A DNA stretch of 28,386 bases. Source: a virus. A model generated the notes under the pieces. It worked only from the letters and a program-made list of their open reading frames with translations. It had not been told where the DNA came from and made no database searches. Location: IMG/VR virus record IMGVR_UViG_3300048586_000552, positions 1-28,386 of that record; one strand, written 5' to 3'. Below are positions 1 through 5,343 of this stretch, one piece after another. The translations under genes and the position numbers were made by a program. The stretch's first letter is position 1, and every line of letters begins with the position of its first letter.

Positions 1-112
1 CAAAGGTGTAGCTCTTTGTCAGCACAGGCCGCAATTGGCAAAGCACACCCACAAGGCAGGGGACGCGTTCATTGCGCCGCCGAAGCGGTGAGTCTTTTCT
101 ATGTAGGGGAAA

Positions 113-133
113 TGGCGGACCCGGAGAGATTCG
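113..133 (-). other. Probable phage attachment core (3' end of a tRNA gene)
   Basis: Read on the minus strand, this 21-nt stretch ends in CCA and matches the last part of a tRNA: half of the T loop (CGAAT), the 3' T stem (CTCTC), an acceptor strand (CGGGTCC), discriminator G and CCA. The other half of the T arm (a GAGAG strand before TTC) is absent, so this is a fragment and not a gene. Discriminator G with this acceptor suggests tRNA-Ser, less likely Asp. Tyrosine integrases commonly use tRNA 3' ends as attachment sites, and the integrase starts 57 bp away. I infer an att core, with host DNA at about 1-112; the intact tRNA would lie at the far prophage end. A small CCGC-TTCG-GCGG hairpin (77-88, minus strand) lies downstream of the tRNA end. 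Confidence 0.6.
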
Positions 134-189
134 GAGCCAGCGGGCAGCGCGGGTGTTAGCGTTGATTTCGTTGCACTTTTTCCGCCTGG

Positions 190-1563
190 ATGGGACACGC
201 GGCCCCTTGCGTGCCCCAGCGTGTGTCCCATAATGTGCCCCAAACGATGGCGGAGGGTTTGGCCGTGGGACACATACAGAAGAGGGGCGACACGTGGCAT
301 TTCCGCATGCGGGTGCCCGAGCGATTCCGCAGCGTGGAGCCCCGGGCGGTGGTCAAAGCCACGTTGCGCACCGACAGCCAGACCGAAGCGGAGTTTGCCG
401 CCGAACGTCTGCGCCGGGAGCTGGTAGCCGGTTGGACGGCGCGCCTGGCCGGTGTAGCCAAGCCCGAGGCACCCGCCGTGCCGTTCGAGCAGATCGAGGC
501 CATCGCCAAGGAACGCTACGCCGCGTATCGCCCGCAAGAGCAGATCCCCATCGACCAACTGATTCTGCGCGTCTTGGCGTTGAAGGCGGAAGACCCGCTG
601 GCAAAGCGGCCAGAGCTGGCGGCCGCCGTCCTGGGCGCCGCGCCCACGCCGGACATGCGCATGTCCGACCTTCCCGCGTTTTACGAGCGCGAGCGCCGCA
701 CGGAGAACGCGGGCAAGAGCGAAGATGCGATGCGGAAGTGGCGCAACCCCATCAAGCTTGCCGTGTCTGGGTTCGTGGACGTCGCGGGCGATCTGAAGGT
801 GTCGCACATCTCCCACGAAGAGGCCATCGCATACGCCGACTGGTGGAAAGACCGAGTCGCGGATGGCGAGGTGACGGCCGCGACGGCGAACAAGAGCATT
901 GGTTTTCTGCGCATCATGACGAAGGCCCACGACCGAAGATTCCGTCTGGCGCGCCTGAATCCGTTCGATGGTCTTTCCATCAGCGGCGGCCTCAAAACGC
1001 CGGTCAAACGGTTGGAGTTTTCGGAGTCGTGGATCCGGGACAACCTGATGTGCCCCGACCCCCTCCCAGGCTTGAACGAGGAGGCCCGCGACCTGGTGAT
1101 CTTGTGCGCTTGGACCGGGGCGAGGCCGTCCGAGCTTTCGGGCGTCTTGCCTCACCACATGCGCACGCAGGACCCCATCCCGCACATCCAGATTCGGGAG
1201 GAGGGACGGAAGCTGAAGACGCCACACAGCGTGCGCGACCTTCCCCTGATTGGCCTTGGCCTGGAAGCCGCAAAGCGCCACCCCCAGGGCTTCCCACGCT
1301 ACGCAGGGAAGGCCGGTCTTTCCGATACGGTGAACAAATACCTGCGGGACAACGGCCTGTTGCCGTCGAGCGCGCACACCATGTACAGCCTGCGCCACGC
1401 GTTCGAGGGGCGCATGACGCGGGCGGGCGTGGACAACCGGCACGCGGCGCAGCTCATGGGGCACAGCATCGAAGCGGCAATCGGGCGCCAGGTCTATGGG
1501 GACGTGCTCACGCTTGAAAAGCGCCTGGAAATCGCTATGATGGTCACACTCGACGCCCGGTGA
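190..1563 (+). CDS. int: Tyrosine recombinase / phage integrase
   Basis: Site-specific recombinase that would insert and excise the phage DNA at the att core. At 457 aa it is within the usual range for Rhodobacteraceae phage integrases. The N-terminal part (about residues 27-60, HIQKRGDTWHFRMRVP) resembles the arm-binding region; a core-binding helical region follows (about 160-270). Catalytic residues visible: Arg312 (WTGARPSEL), Arg402 and His403 in YSLRH, His425 (LMGHS) and nucleophile Tyr436 (QVYGD). Tyr399 takes the place of the His of the usual HxxR box, common in this subfamily. The start is uncertain: ATG at 190 or ATG at 247, neither with a good ribosome-binding site. The gene stands alone on the plus strand and converges on the methyltransferase gene. 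Confidence 0.95.
   Translation: MGHAAPCVPQRVSHNVPQTMAEGLAVGHIQKRGDTWHFRMRVPERFRSVEPRAVVKATLRTDSQTEAEFAAERLRRELVAGWTARLAGVAKPEAPAVPFEQIEAIAKERYAAYRPQEQIPIDQLILRVLALKAEDPLAKRPELAAAVLGAAPTPDMRMSDLPAFYERERRTENAGKSEDAMRKWRNPIKLAVSGFVDVAGDLKVSHISHEEAIAYADWWKDRVADGEVTAATANKSIGFLRIMTKAHDRRFRLARLNPFDGLSISGGLKTPVKRLEFSESWIRDNLMCPDPLPGLNEEARDLVILCAWTGARPSELSGVLPHHMRTQDPIPHIQIREEGRKLKTPHSVRDLPLIGLGLEAAKRHPQGFPRYAGKAGLSDTVNKYLRDNGLLPSSAHTMYSLRHAFEGRMTRAGVDNRHAAQLMGHSIEAAIGRQVYGDVLTLEKRLEIAMMVTLDAR
191..273. repeat. Three copies of TGGGACAC around the integrase start
   Basis: TGGGACAC occurs at 191-198 and 266-273, and inverted (GTGTCCCA) at 223-230. The copies are spaced 32 to 43 bp apart and overlap the two possible integrase start codons. 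They could be arm-type integrase sites or operator sites. They lie in sequence that may be coding, so chance or codon constraint is not excluded. Confidence 0.3.
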
Positions 1564-1578
1564 TTTGCGTGCATATGC

Positions 1579-1684
1579 AATGGTTTAAATCCAAACCATT
1601 TGCCCAAAAAGTGCTTCACCCTTAAACAACCCAGAGTGGAAAATGGTTTAACGCTAAACCATTTATGGTTGAACATTAAACCAC
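1579..1684. repeat. Array of AT-rich palindromes between convergent genes
   Basis: Two clean inverted repeats are present: 1579-1600 (arms AATGGTTT / AAACCATT, 6-nt spacer) and 1641-1664 (arms AAATGGTTTA / TAAACCATTT, 4-nt spacer). A third imperfect copy lies at 1665-1684 (TGGTT / AACCA) and a degenerate one at about 1610-1631. Centres are about 31, 31 and 22 bp apart. The region is strikingly AT-rich against its surroundings. It sits between the 3' ends of the integrase and methyltransferase genes, so it could be a bidirectional terminator, a set of protein-binding sites (excisionase or partition-like), or both. The stems lack the GC core and long U tract of a classical intrinsic terminator. 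Confidence 0.6.
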
Positions 1685-1693
1685 TTTTGGGGG

Positions 1694-2683
1694 TCAGTCG
1701 GAATTTGGCACCTTGCTGGGGTTCTTCATCGCAAACTGGATTCGCTGGTGCATAATGTCGAAGCTTGAAAACTCCATTTCGGCACCAATGAAGTTTACCC
1801 CTTCAGCCATGCACGCCACCCCGGTCGAGCCCGAGCCCGCGAAAGGATCCATAACCACGTCGCCGGGCTTGGCGACGTAGCGCACCAGGCGCCTCATCAG
1901 CCCCAGCGGCTTCACTGTTCTGTGGTTGTTGGCCTGTTCCTTTACCAGGTCCCCGCCCTCGCGCAGCACGTCGGGATTCACCCCCAAACCGCGCTCCACG
2001 GAGTCGGGCTTCCGCTCCGAGAAAACGAAGTTGGACGCCCATTTCTGGCCACCTTGTCCGTTGTTTGAGACGCGCAGCCCGCCGGTGCCGTGCAGCTGGA
2101 AATTCGCGGTGTTGCCAAGTTGCTTTGTCTTGGTCTTCCCGGGGCGCTTGCCAGGAATTTCGACGGTCGCCATCGGAGCGCGCGCGACCGCCCACGGCTC
2201 ATGGTTCCGCTTCAAAAGCGTGCGCCAATCATCCTTCAGCTTCGCGCCCGCAGGCAGCGACTGGGTGTAGTGCCAGTAGATCATGTCAATGATCTCGAAG
2301 CCCGCCAGTTCCAGGATGGTGCCCAGGCGGTGGTAGGTCTTCGCGTGGCACGCCGCGAGCATGATCGCGCCCGGCTTCATCAGCCGCAGGACCTCACGCC
2401 ACACCAAGACGCCGGGGATGTCTTTGTCCCACTCTTTGCCGTCGATGTTCATACCGTAGGGAGGGTCAGTCACCACGGCGTCGAGGATTCCCGACGGCAG
2501 GTTCTCCATCATGTTCATGCAGTCGCCGTAGTGCAGTTCCATGTATTCCGGCGGCTTGGCGCCTTCCTCATACGGCGTTTCGTCCTGGTAGGTATCGAAA
2601 GGCCAAATGGGATCTTCGCCCGGATCTTCGGCCATAATTGCGGCCCATTCCAAAAAATCTTTACTATACTTTTCGTCGGTCAT
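1694..2683 (-). CDS. Orphan DNA methyltransferase, beta class (N6-adenine or N4-cytosine)
   Basis: Transfers a methyl group from S-adenosylmethionine to an exocyclic amino group in DNA. The catalytic motif IV is TDPPY at residues 72-76 and the SAM-binding motif I is DPFAGSGSTG at 279-288. Catalytic motif before SAM motif is the beta-class order. HRTVKP at 254-259 is the usual motif X neighbour. The length of 329 aa suits a solitary enzyme. No restriction endonuclease lies beside it, so a role in protecting phage DNA from host restriction or in epigenetic control is likely; the target sequence cannot be read. The start overlaps the stop of the upstream small gene (ATGA). It is the last gene of the late minus-strand block. 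Confidence 0.92.
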   Translation of the reverse strand: MTDEKYSKDFLEWAAIMAEDPGEDPIWPFDTYQDETPYEEGAKPPEYMELHYGDCMNMMENLPSGILDAVVTDPPYGMNIDGKEWDKDIPGVLVWREVLRLMKPGAIMLAACHAKTYHRLGTILELAGFEIIDMIYWHYTQSLPAGAKLKDDWRTLLKRNHEPWAVARAPMATVEIPGKRPGKTKTKQLGNTANFQLHGTGGLRVSNNGQGGQKWASNFVFSERKPDSVERGLGVNPDVLREGGDLVKEQANNHRTVKPLGLMRRLVRYVAKPGDVVMDPFAGSGSTGVACMAEGVNFIGAEMEFSSFDIMHQRIQFAMKNPSKVPNSD

Positions 2684-2958
2684 TTATCGCGTTTCTTTCT
2701 CTTCGTCTTATCGACTTTATAGCCGTTCATTTCGAGGTGATTCATGGTCATATCCATGACAAAGCCGAACGACGCCGCCACTTGCCGTTGATCGTCAATC
2801 TCTTCCAGGCGCCGGTGTTCGACCCGCAGCCGTTCCGCGATGTCTGCGAAAGCGGGGAAGTCCTGGCCGTGCTTGTAGGTCAGCAGCATGGCATAGGCCT
2901 GCGCTTCTGCGACAGCGCGGGGGTCCTGTTCGGGGCGAAGGTTTGGCCTCTTGTTCAT
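2680..2958 (-). CDS. Small hypothetical protein (92 aa)
   Basis: Family not recognised. The likely start is the ATG at 2958 (MNKRPNLRPEQ), with GAGG close upstream; a longer form reaching 3069 would run into the Rz1 gene and has an unlikely composition. The protein is charged and mostly helical in appearance, with a central segment (about residues 40-60) rich in Arg and Glu and a very basic tail (KTKRKKRDK). No membrane segment is seen. It lies between the spanin genes and the methyltransferase gene and overlaps the latter by ATGA, so the two are probably translated together. Confidence 0.65.
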   Translation of the reverse strand: MNKRPNLRPEQDPRAVAEAQAYAMLLTYKHGQDFPAFADIAERLRVEHRRLEEIDDQRQVAASFGFVMDMTMNHLEMNGYKVDKTKRKKRDK

Positions 2959-3013
2959 CCTCGAATTGATAAGGGGCCCTGCGTGGCCACGGCAAGACGG
3001 AATCTTGGCAGAC

Positions 3014-3259
3014 TCAGGGCGCGGCAGACACGGCCGCAGCCAGCCCCGCGTGGCGTGTGCGGCATTCACGCAGCGCCAAACGGTCTTGGAGCCAGTAGCG
3101 CTCCACGTCGCCCTGCGTCAGGTCGCGTTGGGGCAGCAGCACGGCTTGGGCGCACGGCGCCAAGAGCGACGGGGGCACCTCAACGGATGGCGTTGAGACG
3201 GTCGATGGACCGCACGCCGAGAGAATAGGCAGCAGCAGAAGGATCGGCCAGGGCTTCAT
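3014..3259 (-). CDS. Rz1-like outer-membrane spanin lipoprotein (o-spanin)
   Basis: Predicted outer-membrane partner of the spanin pair that disrupts the outer membrane in the last step of lysis. The 81-aa product begins MKPWPILLLLPILSAC: a short signal peptide with a lipobox (LSAC), so Cys16 should be lipidated. The mature part is Pro- and Ser-rich at first (PSTVSTPSVEVPPS), as in Rz1 proteins. The start is the ATG at 3259, preceded by GGGAGG. The first 80 bases lie inside the end of the Rz gene in another frame, the overlapped arrangement typical of Rz/Rz1. The assignment rests on architecture and position, since spanins share little sequence. Confidence 0.8.
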   Translation of the reverse strand: MKPWPILLLLPILSACGPSTVSTPSVEVPPSLLAPCAQAVLLPQRDLTQGDVERYWLQDRLALRECRTRHAGLAAAVSAAP

Positions 3260-3506
3260 CGGAAAGCCTCCCAAATGTGAGTCTGTCTTCTTGTTCAGCG
3301 GCCAGGCGGGCGGCTTCGGCGTCGTTGATGGCTTTGCGGATGCGGTCGCGCGCGATGGCCTCTTCCAGCTGGGCTTCCAGTTGCTCCACCTGGATGGCCA
3401 GGGCAGCAGCGCGGCGCAGTTCGAGCACCACCCAGCCAACGGCCAGAGCCACCAAGAGGGCGGCGCCGAGTTTCAGCCAGGTGCGAAGGGGTAGAAGAGA
3501 CATCAT
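3180..3506 (-). CDS. Rz-like inner-membrane spanin (i-spanin)
   Basis: A 108-aa protein with one N-terminal membrane segment (about residues 10-30, LKLGAALLVALAVGWVVLEL) followed by a long charged coiled coil (about 31-75, with alternating Gln, Glu, Leu, Ala and Arg). This is the i-spanin layout: anchored in the inner membrane, with a periplasmic coil meeting the Rz1 lipoprotein. The start ATG overlaps the stop of the holin-like gene (ATGA), so it is coupled to the lysis cassette; a second ATG follows directly. Its 3' end overlaps the Rz1 reading frame by 80 bp. Confidence 0.8.
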   Translation of the reverse strand: MMSLLPLRTWLKLGAALLVALAVGWVVLELRRAAALAIQVEQLEAQLEEAIARDRIRKAINDAEAARLAAEQEDRLTFGRLSDEALADPSAAAYSLGVRSIDRLNAIR

Positions 3507-3931
3507 GCCGGGGGCTCCTCATCGTTGGAGGGCGGCCGGGGCGTGGATGGGAAGACGCGATCCACGATTCCGTCGGCGATACGGTCGCCCCGTTTTTCCA
3601 GCAGCCCCAGGACGCGCAGGGCGGTGCGGGTGGCGTAGCGCGACGCAAAGCCCGCTACGCCCATCACGACTTGCGGGGACCATTCGGGGCGCCAGGAGTT
3701 TGCGGCGATGGCCGCAAGATGGCTCACAAAGAAGGCCACGAGCATAACCGCCCAAAAAGCGCGGCGGTCCGTTTCCTTGTCGAAGTGCGACGCAATGCTG
3801 GCACCGGCGAGTGCGAGGAACAGGCCGCCGATGTATTCGTGTGCGAGGAAGGAGATGCCCAGACCCGTCAGGAGCAGAGTCAGCCAATCGCGGGCGATGG
3901 ATTCGGTGTGCGACACGACGACCTCTTTCAT
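3503..3931 (-). CDS. Holin-like membrane protein
   Basis: A 142-aa protein with a hydrophobic N-terminal half. One long or two short membrane segments lie at about residues 16-50 (from WLTLLLTGLGISF), and another at about 58-78 (AFWAVMLVAFFVSHLAAIAA). A hydrophilic tail ends in Pro, Ser and Glu residues. It lies between the amidase endolysin and the Rz/Rz1 pair, with ATGA overlaps on both sides. This is the position of a holin, which would permeabilise the inner membrane to time lysis. No specific holin family was recognised, so the call rests on context and topology. The start is the ATG at 3931, in the stop of the amidase gene. Confidence 0.7.
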   Translation of the reverse strand: MKEVVVSHTESIARDWLTLLLTGLGISFLAHEYIGGLFLALAGASIASHFDKETDRRAFWAVMLVAFFVSHLAAIAANSWRPEWSPQVVMGVAGFASRYATRTALRVLGLLEKRGDRIADGIVDRVFPSTPRPPSNDEEPPA

Positions 3932-4428
3932 TTCTGGGCACCCAGGGCAGCGGTCACGAGGGCCCGGATCCGGTCGCCAACCTGGATGGCGTCGCCCACG
4001 GTCTTGTCGCCGGGCAGCCAGCGGATGTCCCACTTGCCCGCCTGCGGCACTTTCAGCGTGGGTTGCACCTCTGCGTGCGTCAGCACCGTGGTGCGCGAAA
4101 CGGGGATCCGGTATTGGCGACACAGGCGCGCCACGAGCGCGGCGAGAGCCTGGACCTGCGCGGGAGTGATCGGGTGCTTCCCGGCGTTGAAGGGGCGTTC
4201 GACGGCCCCAGCCATCGCCGCCACGGACACACCGATGGACCCTGTGTTCAGGCGCCGCGTGTGCGCGCCGTAGATCTGATCCGTGGTCACGATGTTGTCT
4301 TCGGGGGTGTGGTCCCCTTTCACCACCGAGCCATCGCCCTGCACAATGAAATGGTAGTGTTCTTTGTCCAATTCGGACGCGGTATGTGCCCCGCCGGTCC
4401 AGTGGATTATGATCCGTTTCAGGGTCAT
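3928..4428 (-). CDS. Endolysin: N-acetylmuramoyl-L-alanine amidase (amidase_2 type)
   Basis: Cuts the amide bond between N-acetylmuramic acid and L-alanine in peptidoglycan. Zinc ligand candidates are His9 (IIIHWTGG), His118 (LTHAEV) and Asp134 (KWDIRW), the last in the position where related lysozyme-like amidases carry Cys or Asp. YHFIVQGDGSV (25-35) is the typical conserved strand region. The protein is a single catalytic domain of 166 aa without a signal peptide, so it needs a holin. The start is the ATG at 4428, behind GGGCGG; a GTG at 4458 would add ten residues. The upstream hairpin covers the ribosome-binding site (see 4435-4472). The gene is coupled to the holin-like gene. Confidence 0.92.
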   Translation of the reverse strand: MTLKRIIIHWTGGAHTASELDKEHYHFIVQGDGSVVKGDHTPEDNIVTTDQIYGAHTRRLNTGSIGVSVAAMAGAVERPFNAGKHPITPAQVQALAALVARLCRQYRIPVSRTTVLTHAEVQPTLKVPQAGKWDIRWLPGDKTVGDAIQVGDRIRALVTAALGAQK

Positions 4429-4434
4429 TTGCGC

Positions 4435-4472
4435 CGCCCGTTTCCAAGGTGTGTCCACTTGGAAATGGGGCG
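4435..4472 (-). promoter_or_regulatory. Hairpin sequestering the endolysin ribosome-binding site
   Basis: In the minus-strand transcript, CGCCC-CA-TTTCCAAG (4472-4458) can pair with CTTGGAAA-C-GGGCG (4448-4435), an 8-bp and a 5-bp helix separated by a small bulge, with a 9-nt loop. The probable Shine-Dalgarno GGGCGG lies in and next to the 3' arm, five bases before the ATG at 4428. The 5' arm is part of the 31-nt repeat A. The pairing is visible in the sequence; translational control is inference. A transcription pause site or RNA processing site is an alternative. Confidence 0.5.
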
Positions 4473-4491
4473 TTTTCGGTCTTTTCGCTTA
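4461..4491 (-). repeat. 31-nt late-operon repeat, copy A
   Basis: On the plus strand it begins GGAAATGGGGCG and ends TTTTCGCTTA. On the coding strand it begins with the TAA stop of the phosphoesterase gene. It is one of six copies with identical spacing (others at 9183, 15177, 19072, 20349 and 22755), all in the same orientation relative to transcription. Confidence 0.75.
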
Positions 4492-5343
4492 CTCGAAGGG
4501 CCGTTCAAATGGCCCGTCGTAAGACGCGATCAGGCGGTCGGTCGAGATCATCGAGAAGGTGAAATTTCCGCGCCAAACATCGTCGAGCAGCACCACGCCA
4601 GACGCTTCCCCAATGTCGAGAAAGTCCGGGTCTTTGAACGTGGGCAGGCACAGGAATTTGTCCCATCCGCCGCCGGTCGAAGCGGGCACCGCGCGTTCAA
4701 GATAAGCCATCGTGTGGCTATGGCCCCAGACCGAGGAACGGCCGATTTTGGCGACGGCTTGTGTGATGGGCACCGCTTTGCCCATCAGCCCAGATTTGTG
4801 GTAGTGGGTGAAAAAGACGCCGCCCAGGTCGATGGTTTCCAGAAAGGGGACGACTTCGAAACCGCGCGCGGCGAGCCAGTCGGTGATCCAGTGCTTGGTG
4901 TTGATCAGGTCCACGTATTCTTCGATGGTGCCGCCGCTTTCGTCGATGCGCATTTCGTGGTTGCCGAGGCAGAAAACCATGCGGGGCGTGTAGCGCGCCC
5001 ATTTCCGGCAGTCGCGCGAGGCCCGGCGGTTGTAGCGGTTGATTTCGTCCAGGAAGTCCAAGATGGCGTCGCGGCCAGCCTGGATGTCCTGCAGGAACGT
5101 GGTCTTTCGGACGTTAGCTTTGCGCCCGGGCCCGCCCCGGCTTTTGGCGTCCTTCGGCAGGCACGGCATGTCCCAATGGTCGCCGATCCACAGGATCACA
5201 TCGGGCCGATTCCTGATGGCGAAACGAGCCAGGGCCCGCCACCGTTTGCGCGCTTTGGGGCTATCACTTGGCCGCACGTGCGGATCGCCGATCACGAGGA
5301 CCCGAAGCGGCCCCACCTGTTCCAGGGCCGGTGTCTTCTTCAT
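4489..5343 (-). CDS. Calcineurin-like metallophosphoesterase
   Basis: Two-metal phosphoesterase fold (284 aa). All metal-binding motifs are present in order: GDPHV (Asp20, His22), GDHWD (Asp55), GNHE (Asn128, His129), THYH (His180, His182) and GHSH (His208, His210), so it should be active. The substrate cannot be told from sequence; relatives act on nucleotides, nucleic acids or phosphoproteins. There is no signal peptide or membrane segment. The start overlaps the end of the tail tip gene by ATGA and the stop codon lies within repeat A, 61 bp before the endolysin. Its place between tail tip and lysis genes is unusual for an enzyme of nucleic acid metabolism. Confidence 0.9.
   Translation of the reverse strand: MKKTPALEQVGPLRVLVIGDPHVRPSDSPKARKRWRALARFAIRNRPDVILWIGDHWDMPCLPKDAKSRGGPGRKANVRKTTFLQDIQAGRDAILDFLDEINRYNRRASRDCRKWARYTPRMVFCLGNHEMRIDESGGTIEEYVDLINTKHWITDWLAARGFEVVPFLETIDLGGVFFTHYHKSGLMGKAVPITQAVAKIGRSSVWGHSHTMAYLERAVPASTGGGWDKFLCLPTFKDPDFLDIGEASGVVLLDDVWRGNFTFSMISTDRLIASYDGPFERPFE

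Noticed and set aside
113-190. Complete tRNA gene
   Set aside because: Only the 3' third of a T arm, acceptor and CCA is present; the T stem partner, anticodon arm and 5' acceptor strand are absent.
19-1464. Long open frame (481 aa) on the minus strand across the integrase
   Set aside because: It is a shadow of the integrase gene in GC-rich DNA; the product is low-complexity Arg/Gly/His-rich and the plus-strand frame has all integrase motifs.
3503-4447. 314-aa minus-strand frame covering the amidase in another frame
   Set aside because: Only its last 142 residues (holin-like protein from 3931) look like a real protein; the rest is an out-of-frame reading of the amidase gene.
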